Source of the DNA: Fidelibacterota bacterium
GTDB taxonomy: Bacteria > Fidelibacterota > UBA8477 > JABMPR01
Reading direction: 5' to 3'
Assembly (NCBI GenBank): GCA_018650445.1
Contig: JABIFX010000005.1
Location: forward strand, 1 to 44,517
Length of the DNA: 44,517 nt
Part shown: piece by piece, positions 35,499-44,517 of the stretch
How positions within the stretch are numbered: the first letter of the stretch is position 1
Layout: the number at the start of each line of letters is the position of its first letter
Notes under the pieces: generated by a model
What the model was told of the DNA's origin: nothing
The model's database searches: none
What the model saw: only the letters and a program-made list of their open reading frames with translations
Program-made: the position numbers and the translations under genes

Positions 35499-37427
35499 AT
35501 GAGAAAGTTAGTTTTAATAGTCCTGATAGGCGCATTTTCCATAGGATTATTTGGTGCCAACCTGTACAGACCAGGTAAGATTTCATCACCAGTATTGTCA
35601 AAATTTTCTGAACCGACAAATGTAGGAATATCCCTTACTCCAGGACAGTCAGGTTCAACAATGGGGTTACGCGAAGGCAATGCCATCCTCATCGACTCTT
35701 CTCAAAATGGTTATGGTATGCTTGCATCGGAAACGAATCCCATTTCAGTGAATCCATATGATCATAATAAAATTATCCTGGCCTATCGTCAATATACCGA
35801 CGGTACTGCTTCAGGCTCCATTGGTATGGCTGTTTCAGATGATGCTGGTGATACCTGGTTAACCTATTCAAATTTGAATGCTAATCTTGCAGACGCCGGT
35901 CGCTATCCTTCTGCACTTGCTACAGAGTATAGTCCTGTGATTCTGTGGAATGAGTACGGTGGTGGTGGTGGTGAACAGGGAGGTCGTCCTTATTACACAT
36001 TCGATTACCTTGGTTATGCTGGAGGATTCTGGTTCCCGGGAACAGATATTCACCCCAGTCCACTATCAAGTGACACCTGGAATTTATCTCCGACTCAAAA
36101 TGTAGATACCGATGGAAACTACATTATGAACATCGTAGCCAGTGACCACACTGGGAACGAAGATCGTATCCTCTTTCGTACCCAATCAAATGGTACCTGG
36201 AGTGGAACAGGTTCATTTCCATTGCATACTGCTACGATTCTTGCAGAAAATTCGCAAGATTTCTTATTTGATGGTGAAAACAACTATACATCAGGTGGAA
36301 ATATAGATATCAATGATGATGGTGTCGGGTACTATGCTTTGACCTCATATTGGAATAATGAAGCTGAAATTGCTAACCATACCCTGTTTATCAAAAAAAC
36401 CAGTGACTTTGGGGCAACCTGGAGTGACTGGTATTATATTGCAGATGAACCACTGCAAACTTACTTCGCGGACATATTCCCTGATAGTGCAGATATAAAT
36501 GAAGATGGTGAGTATTCACAACTCGATTCAGGCTGGACGCCATTTATTGCCTATGACCAAGAAGTAACCACTGATGAGAATGGAGGGCTCCATGTCCTCG
36601 CACCGGTCGCTCCCTCTGTTACTGATGGAATTGCTGGATATTGGCCAAAATGTGGAATTTATCACTTCTATGCTGATGAAGCAGCTTTTTCTCTGTCAAG
36701 TGGACCAGTCGATATGAGTATTAGTTTCATAGATGACATGGTATTGACCTGGGCCGTGATCGGTGGCGATTACAGCTATCAGTATAATGGCATCAGCATG
36801 GCCACGGATCTCAACGATGATTCTAAACTTTATGCAAGCTATTACGCGGTTTCTGATACAATCACTATTGGTGAATCATGGTATGCATACTTTGATGTCT
36901 TTACCACTTACTCCGAGGACAATGGAGCAACCTGGAGTGAAAGTGCAAACCTGACCCAGACCTTTGACCCCAATATGGATGAAATGTATCCCCACTTGAA
37001 TCGCTTTGGTGTGGATGGTGAAGTTTATCTCATGTATCAGATGCCCGATTATAATCAGAACACCAATCCTGACGGTGATCTTGGACATGATTACCTGAAC
37101 AAACTATACTTCGTAAAAACTACGCTTGGTCCAGTATCAGTTGATAGCGAAGTTGCCCAACCTGTCAAATTTGAGTTGAAAGAGAATTATCCAAATCCCT
37201 TTAATCCTTCAACAACTATTGACTTCAGTATTCCTACATCAGGATTGGTTGAGTTGACTGTATATGATATTACCGGTCGTGCAGTAGAGACACTGCATCA
37301 GGGTTTCCTGGCTGCCGGAAATCATCAGTATACCTTTGCTGGAAATGATCTGGCCAGTGGTGCATACTTTTATGTTCTGAAATCTCAGGGATTTCAGGAT
37401 GTTAAAAAGATGTTGCTAATAAAATAA
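35499..37427 (+). CDS. Exported Asp-box (sialidase-like propeller) protein with type IX sorting domain
   Basis: Secreted protein of 642 residues. AAGGA precedes the ATG. The signal peptide is LVLIVLIGAFSIGLFG. Three Asp-box motifs (SxDxGxTW) are seen: SDDAGDTW near residue 115, SDFGATW near 302 and SEDNGATW near 473; these mark beta-propeller blades of BNR/sialidase-like proteins. There is a glycine-rich loop (EYGGGGGEQGG) and an Asp-rich loop (DINDDGVGYY). I cannot see the arginine triad of true sialidases with certainty, so enzyme activity is not claimed. The C-terminal domain begins YPNPFNPSTTIDFSI (Asn566) and ends KKMLLIK, a typical type IX sorting domain. Monocistronic between its own promoter and terminator. 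Confidence 0.88.
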   Translation: MRKLVLIVLIGAFSIGLFGANLYRPGKISSPVLSKFSEPTNVGISLTPGQSGSTMGLREGNAILIDSSQNGYGMLASETNPISVNPYDHNKIILAYRQYTDGTASGSIGMAVSDDAGDTWLTYSNLNANLADAGRYPSALATEYSPVILWNEYGGGGGEQGGRPYYTFDYLGYAGGFWFPGTDIHPSPLSSDTWNLSPTQNVDTDGNYIMNIVASDHTGNEDRILFRTQSNGTWSGTGSFPLHTATILAENSQDFLFDGENNYTSGGNIDINDDGVGYYALTSYWNNEAEIANHTLFIKKTSDFGATWSDWYYIADEPLQTYFADIFPDSADINEDGEYSQLDSGWTPFIAYDQEVTTDENGGLHVLAPVAPSVTDGIAGYWPKCGIYHFYADEAAFSLSSGPVDMSISFIDDMVLTWAVIGGDYSYQYNGISMATDLNDDSKLYASYYAVSDTITIGESWYAYFDVFTTYSEDNGATWSESANLTQTFDPNMDEMYPHLNRFGVDGEVYLMYQMPDYNQNTNPDGDLGHDYLNKLYFVKTTLGPVSVDSEVAQPVKFELKENYPNPFNPSTTIDFSIPTSGLVELTVYDITGRAVETLHQGFLAAGNHQYTFAGNDLASGAYFYVLKSQGFQDVKKMLLIK

Positions 37428-37464
37428 TTACTCTGAACTGATAAAGAGGTCATCTGAGCGTGTG

Positions 37465-37500
37465 AAGGGATGTTTTAAGCAAATTAAAACATCCCTTTTC
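37465..37500 (+). terminator. Rho-independent terminator of the Asp-box gene
   Basis: A perfect 14-bp stem, AAGGGATGTTTTAA (37465-37478) and TTAAAACATCCCTT (37484-37497), with a 5-base loop and a short T tract. Confidence 0.85.
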
Positions 37501-37612
37501 TCCGATCAAGATGAGGTCGCTGCTTAGCTGGCCTCTTTTGGTTTTTGTGGCTCTACCATGCTGAGCCAATAAAATGCATGTAAAGATAGCGTCAATGCTG
37601 CAGGGAGATTCC

Positions 37613-40600
37613 ATGAGAAGTGTTTGGTTAAAATTCAGTCTGGTTTTGTTAAGTGTTACCATGGCCTGGTCCGCTACCGTAGGAACCATCTCAGGACGTA
37701 TTACAGATGGCAATACAGGTGAACCCATTATTGGTGCCCAGGTGATGATTGCGGCATTGGGTTTGGGCGGCTCTACAGACTTCGAAGGTGAATTTTACAT
37801 TCAAAATGTACCAGTGGGTGTTCATAGTGTGCAAGTCTGGATGATTGGGTATGCCAGGGTAACCTATAGTGATGTGGGCGTGGTTATGGATCAGACAACA
37901 CCCCTCAACGTTTCTCTTGATGAAGAAGTCATAGCTGGCCAGGAAGTCACCGTTATTGCGGATCGACCGCTGGTTGAAAAAGATGTGACTGTAAAGAAAC
38001 TTGTTCGCACGGCTGAAGAAATTCAAAATTTGCCTGCTCGTGATTTAACTGAGATGCTCACCCTCCAGAGTGGTGTCATTCAGATTAAGAGCTCCGAAAG
38101 TGGTATTCCTGGTTTTGCTGATCGCGGGATTGAGCAAATTCACGTCCGTGGTGGCCGCTCAGGTGAGATTGGCTACACCATTGATGGTATGTATATTGAA
38201 AATCCTATATACGGTGGAGGCTTTGGTAGAGGCACAAGACTTGGAACCCATGCTGTCCAGGATCTTATTTCTCAAACCGGTGTTTTTAATGCTGAGTATG
38301 GCGATGCCATGTCTCAAATCGTAAATATTATTACTGCCACTGGTGGTGACCATTATGAAGGCACCTTTGAATGGAAGGGCAGCAATCTTGGACCCCTGAG
38401 TTCAGAACAGGATCGTCTCCGAGACTATAAAGAATTTGCCGGATCTTTTTCCGGTCCAGTCATTCCTGGAATGAGCAATCTTACTTTTCATGTAGCCGCT
38501 GATTACTCCAATAGTTCTTACGCTGTATATAACTTTGATGATAAAGTGTATATCGAAGGAGATCCAGGTAATAGAATTAACCAGGCCAATAAAGTGCATT
38601 GGTTAGATCGTTATGCTGGCTGGAGAGCGTTTGGCTATGATAAAACCTACGATATCTTCACCAAGTTGCATTGGAAAATCGACTCATACAAATTTCTGAA
38701 TTTTTCGCACTGGATGGTGGATTCAAAATTCAAGACTTTTGGTCCCTGGAATCAATTCTATGAAGAGAACAAGAATGTGAATCACAAGTTCTCCGAAAGA
38801 TTCCATTTGGAATTTCGTCACCAGCTTAACGAAAAAACTTACTACACCATCAGCGCATCTCGCTTTACTCAGGAGATGGAAATTAATGTTGAAAACGGGG
38901 ATATGGACGGCGATGGCTATCCTGACTGGGTAGAGTTTAAAATCGGTACAGAAGCACGTGGTCTCCACAACGGAGTTGACTACAGGGGAGATTGTGATAT
39001 TCCTTATGAGAATGACCAAAAATTTGGTCCAGGGGTTTCTATTGCCAATGATGAAAATGAAACCATCTATTATGAATCCTGGGGACCAGGTTGCTTGAGA
39101 ACCATGATCACCTATTATTGGCGCGGGCCTGGCCATATTGGTAGTGCCAGCTATGATTCAACCCAATTGCATATCGTCCTGGAACATGGTGAGCAAATCG
39201 CCATTGGACCTTACGATAGGATCAAGATCGAAGATATTTTCCTGGAAGAAAATTTTGATGATAACGGAACTTTGATTTCCTCTCGGAGACTCTCAAATGG
39301 TGATCTAATTGATCCATTGGATTCACTTGAATATTCAGATAAAGATGGAAATATCCATCTCTGGCATCTTGGCGATGAATTAGATGAGCATCTTGCTGAA
39401 GGTCAGTATACACCTTTCCAATACATGTACTATCCTGATTCCACCTATGAGCAATACTCTTCACCAGCAGGTATGAGTGCTGCTGAATTTGCCGCCATGC
39501 GAGATTCACTATACTATATCATGTATTATGAGTATGGTTCTGGTGGGGCAGATCGCTATCGTCATCACACCAAGAGTGTAACTGATGAGGTAAAGTTTGA
39601 TATCACCAGCCGCGTGAATAAGCATCATCAACTGCGAGGGGGTGTAGACCTCAAACGACATCTCATCACCTTTGATGAAACCCAATTACCCTGGTTGAAC
39701 CCACCTTATGGTGAAACCTATGGTTTGCCTGACTCCATCGAGCGTGATGGATTTCTGGATGAATTTATCTATGGGACTGGAGAGAAATCACCGATTGAGA
39801 TCGGAGCCTATATCCAGGATAAAATCGAATATCCCTGGATGACCATTAACGCAGGTATCCGCTTTGATATCCAGAACTCTCTAGATAGTTCCTGGGCAGA
39901 TCCTCGTGAAAAGACATCTGGGTCAGTACCTACAGAATGGAATGTCCTGTGGTCACCTCGATTGAGTATTTCACACGTGATTACTGATAAAGCGACATTT
40001 ACTTTTGGTTATGGTCGTTATTACCAGAATTTGACCTATCGGAATATTTATCTAAATAATGATAATGATTTGACTACGGCACTCCCCATTGTGGGGAATA
40101 GCCATGTTCAAGCCCAAGGTGTAACCGCCTACGAGTTTGGTTTGAACTGGGAGTTTGTGGAATTTTGGAAACTGGGTGTTGTTGGCTGGTCCAAAGACTA
40201 TTCTGATCTTGGATCCACTGAACGTGTTCAAGCCTTCCCTTATAGTTATTCAGTGGTTGTGAATTATGACTATGGTTCAGCACGAGGTTTGGATTTACGT
40301 CTCATAAAACGTGGTGGTTCAGCCTGGTCAACAGACATTCAATACACACTTTCGCGAGCTACTGCCAACCGCGCTGATGCATGGCAGGGTTATCGATCTT
40401 CCGATACGCCTGAATCTATGCCTAAGAAAGAGGTATTGATGGCTTACGACCGTACCCACAACCTGACCATGACAGGTGGCTATCAATTTAATAAGAAGAA
40501 TTCACCTCGGATATTCGGAAGATATCCTTTCAACAAGGCTACAGTACATGTGACCCTGGTGGGGATATCAGGTTCGCCTTACACGCCATTTGATATCAAC

Positions 40601-40900
40601 CTGAATCGTAATGGGGCCACAAATTCTGAGCGTATGCCCTGGTTTATTGAGACAAATATGGCCATCAGGAAAACCATCAATTTTGGTGGGCTAAATTTGT
40701 CTGCTGGTCTCATTATTCGTAATCTGCTAAATCGAGAAAATATCGTCGATATTTATGAGGAAACGGGAAGTCCTACAGATCCTGGTCGTAATGCAACCAG
40801 AGCCATCGAAAACGGAAGCAGTTCCCTGACTTTCTATGATAGGCCTTATTATTATTCAGCACCCCGTCAGATTGATCTGACCGCTAAAGTGAATTTCTAG
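37613..40900 (+). CDS. TonB-dependent receptor (Oar/SusC-like), second cassette
   Basis: Outer-membrane receptor, 1,095 residues from the ATG at 37613, which has AGGGAGA upstream and opens a clean signal peptide (WLKFSLVLLSVTMAWSA). An ATG at 37574 would add 13 non-conserved residues. Order: carboxypeptidase-regulatory-like domain (GTISGRITDGNTGEPIIGAQ), possible TonB box with VTVIADRPLVEK, plug (IHVRGGRSGEIGYTIDGMYI, GVFNAEYGDAMSQIVNII) and barrel ending in QIDLTAKVNF. A calcium-loop-like DMDGDGYPDW and two cysteines (in RGDCDIPY and GPGCLRT) lie in an extracellular-loop region. Same family as the receptor at 20418 and, like it, followed at once (5 bases) by a giant exported protein. Confidence 0.93.
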   Translation: MRSVWLKFSLVLLSVTMAWSATVGTISGRITDGNTGEPIIGAQVMIAALGLGGSTDFEGEFYIQNVPVGVHSVQVWMIGYARVTYSDVGVVMDQTTPLNVSLDEEVIAGQEVTVIADRPLVEKDVTVKKLVRTAEEIQNLPARDLTEMLTLQSGVIQIKSSESGIPGFADRGIEQIHVRGGRSGEIGYTIDGMYIENPIYGGGFGRGTRLGTHAVQDLISQTGVFNAEYGDAMSQIVNIITATGGDHYEGTFEWKGSNLGPLSSEQDRLRDYKEFAGSFSGPVIPGMSNLTFHVAADYSNSSYAVYNFDDKVYIEGDPGNRINQANKVHWLDRYAGWRAFGYDKTYDIFTKLHWKIDSYKFLNFSHWMVDSKFKTFGPWNQFYEENKNVNHKFSERFHLEFRHQLNEKTYYTISASRFTQEMEINVENGDMDGDGYPDWVEFKIGTEARGLHNGVDYRGDCDIPYENDQKFGPGVSIANDENETIYYESWGPGCLRTMITYYWRGPGHIGSASYDSTQLHIVLEHGEQIAIGPYDRIKIEDIFLEENFDDNGTLISSRRLSNGDLIDPLDSLEYSDKDGNIHLWHLGDELDEHLAEGQYTPFQYMYYPDSTYEQYSSPAGMSAAEFAAMRDSLYYIMYYEYGSGGADRYRHHTKSVTDEVKFDITSRVNKHHQLRGGVDLKRHLITFDETQLPWLNPPYGETYGLPDSIERDGFLDEFIYGTGEKSPIEIGAYIQDKIEYPWMTINAGIRFDIQNSLDSSWADPREKTSGSVPTEWNVLWSPRLSISHVITDKATFTFGYGRYYQNLTYRNIYLNNDNDLTTALPIVGNSHVQAQGVTAYEFGLNWEFVEFWKLGVVGWSKDYSDLGSTERVQAFPYSYSVVVNYDYGSARGLDLRLIKRGGSAWSTDIQYTLSRATANRADAWQGYRSSDTPESMPKKEVLMAYDRTHNLTMTGGYQFNKKNSPRIFGRYPFNKATVHVTLVGISGSPYTPFDINLNRNGATNSERMPWFIETNMAIRKTINFGGLNLSAGLIIRNLLNRENIVDIYEETGSPTDPGRNATRAIENGSSSLTFYDRPYYYSAPRQIDLTAKVNF

Positions 40901-40905
40901 GTGAT

Positions 40906-43900
40906 ATGATGAAAAAAGTAATTAATCCATTGTCTCCTTTGTCCTATTTGTTTTCAATATTTGTGTTGTTCGTTTTTCTTCCAATCGGGCTTGATGCAGC
41001 TGAACCAAATATTAGACCCGCTCCTGGTTTGGGCAAGACATCTGCCTTTGACCCGGTTCTCAATCGTGCCCGAGGCTACATGAGCAAGGGAGAACTTCAG
41101 TTTGCCACTCATAATTATGGTAGCTTTATTGAATTTGATGATAAGAGCTCACCTTCAGGACTGTATAAGGGTTATCAGTATATTTCTGATGTATCCTTTA
41201 TTCTCGGTGTTCCGGGTAGAGACTCAACAGGTGCTATAACTCCATGGGCTTTACGCCCACCCTATGTCCCAGGACTTGAACACTTTTCAACTGACACCCT
41301 GGTTTATTGGGGATCAACAGTATCTGAATCCTGGTTTGATCGTGTACAGGATAAAAAACAGGTCGATTGGGAATCTGTAGAATCACATTATGGCTATCTC
41401 CACAGTGGTGATGTTATGGCTGGAGAAATTTATGGTGGCATCTATACTGATAGTGGCGATCCCTATCCATTGTTGGCATCCAGTGATATCCCGGACTCAT
41501 GGCCCATTCGCATCAACGATGATACCGGTCTGGAAGAGCGAACCTGGCCAGGTGATTGGGCCGTAGCGACTGAAGGTCCCACCAAGGGCCAGGAAATTAT
41601 TGGTCGACATATTGGTGACCAGGATATCTATATGGAATTTGATGACAGGTTGGCTACACGTGACGAAGACATGACCCAGGGTTACGCCATGGGGATGCAT
41701 GTCACCGTGAACGCCCACTCCTATGGTCGCTCCTATGCTGAAGATATCGCCTTCTTCACAGTTGAAATCGTGAATGAATCCTACAAAGGGTTTCCCATGG
41801 ACACCAATGGTGATAATATTGCCGATGTGGTTTGGGTACCTACAACCGCAGATGATGGAACTGTCACCTATGAATTAATGGATCGCAACTTTATCGGCGA
41901 CCCTGATATACATGGATTTGATTATGAAGGTGTTTATGGTGGATTCTATTTTGATGTGGATTCATATTCGCGTCTTGAGAACGGCCAATACACAGGTCGT
42001 ACTAATGATGATGATATGATGGCCTTTGATACCACCTATGATATGGCATTTATCTGGGATTGGGATGACCGCAGTTCATCAGCAACCAATCTCGCCTATT
42101 CAGCCCTGAAACTGCTGGACACACCTCTGGCTTCAGAGAATCTTGATATTGATGGAGACGGTTTTATTGATATTCAGCAAGGTCAGGCATTGGGTCTTAC
42201 AGACTGGCATTGGTTTGATTGGTACAAACGTCCTGGCGTATTAAAAGCTGAGGATGGTGGCCCAAGTTGCACCGATGGCTATGCAGGAGCTGGTGGTTGC
42301 CCGGGTTCTATTGACAAAGAAAATATAATGTTTGCCCTGATGGCAGGCGATACCTCCTATGTCGGCCTCGAAAATCGCAATTATAAAGATTGGGAATGGC
42401 GCGGCATCGCCGGTAATACTCCCAATCCTTTGAATAGCTCTTACAGCGACTGGTATTTCCATCCAAGTATTGGGGGAGCACTCAATCCTCATTTTGATTC
42501 CCTGGAAGGCTTACTAAATGAATACCCGGATGGTTTGGACTGTGTGTTTATGATGTCCGCCGGTCCCTTTAATCTGGCAGCAGGTGATACCACCCATTTT
42601 TCATTTGCAGTGATCATGGGTGATCCACCAAGCAATACGGAAACCTTTGATACACCTCCAGATCTTGCCAAGAATGCAGAGATGGCTCAAATCATGTACG
42701 ATTTGAAATATCAAGGCTTTTCACCCCCAGATGCTCCCACAGTTTCTGCTGTAGCAGATGATGGACGAGTCACTCTTTACTGGGATTCAAAAGCTGAAAC
42801 TTCAAAAGATATTGTGACCGGAATTGAAGACTTCGAGGGCTACAAAATTTACCGATCTACAGATGGTGGTTCAACCTGGGGTAACCCTCATAATGATGTT
42901 ATTTATAACACGAATGGACAGGCAGTGGGCTGGACGCCGCTGGCTCAGTTTGATTTGACAGCCGAAGAAGATGAAGATCTGTATGGCCTGGAATATGCCG
43001 GTCCCGACCCAGTAGCACCCTGGTTTAATCTGGGAGAGAATACGGGTTTGGAACATCGTTATGTAGATAATGACGTACTCAATGGGGTGACGTACTCATA
43101 CTCAGTGGTTGCCTATGATATCGGTATGGATACGCTCCAGAATTCTTATACCAATCCAACAGGTGAATGGGATCCACTGGAGTCTCTTGAAAACTTTAGA
43201 GGAAACAGCCCCTTCCTGCCACAATTTGTCAATGTTACTCCTGACGCACGTCCATCCAACGCTCCAGAATCCTGGGGGCTGGATCTGGCACCTTGGACAG
43301 TTGGTACAGGTGAGGTAGAGGTGATTCCTACCAATCCAGCGGAAGTAGAAGTGAACACAAATACCTACTTTATCACGATTGATGCGGAACCGGACTGTTA
43401 TCCTCCGAATACAGATTGTAACAATCCATATTATCACTTGAATCCAACATACACCGTGGTTGATAGTGCAACTGGAGATACTGTTCTCACTGAATTGGAA
43501 ATAGGTACATCCACCATGTTCTCCGAAGTCTGGGGGGGGTTTCAGTTTTATCTGGAAAACTCGCCAGATCCATCCGTAGATACCGTTTACTGGCAGAACA
43601 AAGGCAGCGATGAGGCTCCACAGTACAATATTCAGATGGGTTTCAACACACATCCGTTTGCTTGTGATTATGAGATTCGTTGGGATTGGGAAAATCCAAA
43701 TGATGATATGATTATGTTCCCTAATACAAATATGCCCTTTAGAATAATGAACACCAGCTTTGGTGAAGACTTGAACAATGATGGTCTCCTTGACGAAGGG
43801 GAAGACATAAATAACAACAACGTCTTAGATCCATATCGCGAGGTAATGTTGTTTGTATTTAGTGCGGGAATTCCTGAGACATCTCCTGATCCAAATTATC

Positions 43901-44454
43901 CTAGATTCAGATCAAATGAAAAGATATCCTTTATTGAGAAATATGTAGAGGGTTATGATTCCAGTGCAGTCAATACCCAAACCTGGAATATTATTATGAG
44001 CTGGGATACGACGAGGACCTTCTCTGGCAACCCAACTATCAGGCATGCTGAGACTGGTGATGTGACTCATTTGAGCATAGATAAACCATATGAAGATGGA
44101 GATATGTTCACTTTCCGGGCTGCGTCAGTTACAGAAATGAGTGAAGTAACGCAATCAATCCTGGATAAGGTGATGGTGGTTCCAAATCCATATATCGTAA
44201 CTGCCGACTGGGAAACTGATGTGAACCACAAGAGTCTGCATTTTACACATCTGCCCGATGAATGCGTGATTAAGATATTTACGCTGACAGGGGAGTTGGT
44301 GTATACCATCTTGCACAATGACATTTTCTCAGGTCAGGAGGAATGGAATCTCAGATCAATGAATCGGCAAGAGGTGGCTCCAGGCTTATATGTCTTTGTT
44401 GTTGAAACACCAAACCATGAAAAACAAGTCGGCAAATTTGCCGTGATCAGATAA
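40906..44454 (+). CDS. Giant exported protein with NPY-type C-terminal sorting domain, second cassette (family A, divergent)
   Basis: Function unknown. 1,182 residues with a signal peptide (LFSIFVLFVFLPIGLDA). A more distant relative of the proteins at 23597 and 30534: it shares MMSAGPFN (residue 549 onward), an FN3-like segment with DFEGYKIYRSTDGGSTW, and a C-terminal domain starting VPNPY (NPY at 1094-1096) and ending KQVGKFAVIR. Asp-rich calcium-loop-like motifs occur at DTNGDNIADVV, DIDGDGFIDI and LNNDGLLDEGEDINNNNVLD. Cysteine pairs (SCTDGYAGAGGC, DCYPPNTDC) could form disulfides. Starts at 40906 or 40909, 5 bases after the receptor stop. A run of eight G (43532-43539) is inside the coding sequence. 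Confidence 0.87.
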   Translation: MMKKVINPLSPLSYLFSIFVLFVFLPIGLDAAEPNIRPAPGLGKTSAFDPVLNRARGYMSKGELQFATHNYGSFIEFDDKSSPSGLYKGYQYISDVSFILGVPGRDSTGAITPWALRPPYVPGLEHFSTDTLVYWGSTVSESWFDRVQDKKQVDWESVESHYGYLHSGDVMAGEIYGGIYTDSGDPYPLLASSDIPDSWPIRINDDTGLEERTWPGDWAVATEGPTKGQEIIGRHIGDQDIYMEFDDRLATRDEDMTQGYAMGMHVTVNAHSYGRSYAEDIAFFTVEIVNESYKGFPMDTNGDNIADVVWVPTTADDGTVTYELMDRNFIGDPDIHGFDYEGVYGGFYFDVDSYSRLENGQYTGRTNDDDMMAFDTTYDMAFIWDWDDRSSSATNLAYSALKLLDTPLASENLDIDGDGFIDIQQGQALGLTDWHWFDWYKRPGVLKAEDGGPSCTDGYAGAGGCPGSIDKENIMFALMAGDTSYVGLENRNYKDWEWRGIAGNTPNPLNSSYSDWYFHPSIGGALNPHFDSLEGLLNEYPDGLDCVFMMSAGPFNLAAGDTTHFSFAVIMGDPPSNTETFDTPPDLAKNAEMAQIMYDLKYQGFSPPDAPTVSAVADDGRVTLYWDSKAETSKDIVTGIEDFEGYKIYRSTDGGSTWGNPHNDVIYNTNGQAVGWTPLAQFDLTAEEDEDLYGLEYAGPDPVAPWFNLGENTGLEHRYVDNDVLNGVTYSYSVVAYDIGMDTLQNSYTNPTGEWDPLESLENFRGNSPFLPQFVNVTPDARPSNAPESWGLDLAPWTVGTGEVEVIPTNPAEVEVNTNTYFITIDAEPDCYPPNTDCNNPYYHLNPTYTVVDSATGDTVLTELEIGTSTMFSEVWGGFQFYLENSPDPSVDTVYWQNKGSDEAPQYNIQMGFNTHPFACDYEIRWDWENPNDDMIMFPNTNMPFRIMNTSFGEDLNNDGLLDEGEDINNNNVLDPYREVMLFVFSAGIPETSPDPNYPRFRSNEKISFIEKYVEGYDSSAVNTQTWNIIMSWDTTRTFSGNPTIRHAETGDVTHLSIDKPYEDGDMFTFRAASVTEMSEVTQSILDKVMVVPNPYIVTADWETDVNHKSLHFTHLPDECVIKIFTLTGELVYTILHNDIFSGQEEWNLRSMNRQEVAPGLYVFVVETPNHEKQVGKFAVIR

Positions 44455-44467
44455 GGAGGGTATGATG

Positions 44468-44517
44468 ATGAATTCAAATGTTTTATACGCTCCTGCAAGG
44501 ACTGCAAAAATGAAAAA
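44468..44517 (+). CDS. Start of a further gene, cut by window end (unknown product)
   Basis: A strong AAGGAGGG (44453-44460) precedes three consecutive in-frame ATG codons (44462, 44465, 44468). The last has the best spacing. About 17 codons are visible (MNSNVLYAPARTAKMKK), too few to identify. By analogy with the first cassette the product may be a PorV-like barrel. Confidence 0.55.
   Translation, partial: MNSNVLYAPARTAKMK

Noticed and set aside
37504-37540. A second hairpin (GAGGTC ... GGCCTC) after the Asp-box gene terminator
   Set aside because: Short 6-bp stem with a wobble pair and a long loop; the perfect 14-bp stem just upstream already accounts for termination.

Overview
The window reads as a chromosome segment of a Gram-negative, free-living bacterium of the FCB (Bacteroidota-related) superphylum. 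The closest fit is a Marinimicrobia-like (SAR406) lineage, but that placement is inference. The support is an LPS-export operon, several TonB-dependent receptors with an N-terminal carboxypeptidase-regulatory-like domain, a PorV-type barrel, and exported proteins ending in Por/type IX secretion C-terminal domains of the 'YPNPFNP' kind. I see no tRNA, rRNA, CRISPR array, insertion sequence or phage gene. TTG and GTG starts are common (metH, rpoN, clpX, trpB2, tig and others).

Layout. Bases 1-2130 (minus) hold a cation-chloride-cotransporter-like permease cut by the window start, divergent from a TonB-dependent receptor (2193-4616). Then metH (minus) is divergent from lptC-lptB-rpoN. Next come an ABC-2 exporter pair (minus), a divergent trpR-like regulator followed by trpB2 and a strong terminator, then a LOG-family gene convergent with anmK. 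The proteostasis block tig-clpP-clpX (16866-19978) follows. These first 20 kb are mostly housekeeping.

From 20 kb onward the window is dominated by the cell envelope. A four-gene operon (20418-30362) encodes a receptor, a ~1,140-residue exported protein, a PorV-like barrel and another exported protein, and it ends at a near-perfect terminator. A paralogue of the ~1,140-residue protein follows as a single unit (30534-33824). A small membrane ORF, spmA and spmB come next, then an Asp-box exported protein (35499-37427). A second receptor plus giant exported protein pair (37613-44454) runs into a new gene cut by the window end.

The most interesting signal is this repeated module: receptor, giant exported protein with a shared signature (MSxGPF, EGYxxF/Y, C-terminal NPY), then a PorV-like barrel. 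It suggests a surface assembly or uptake system in which a secreted partner is dedicated to each receptor. The three longest G runs I found (8, 8 and 7) all fall in genes, or in one promoter spacer, of these exported proteins, which raises the possibility of phase variation. ClpP carries Asn where the catalytic Asp is expected.
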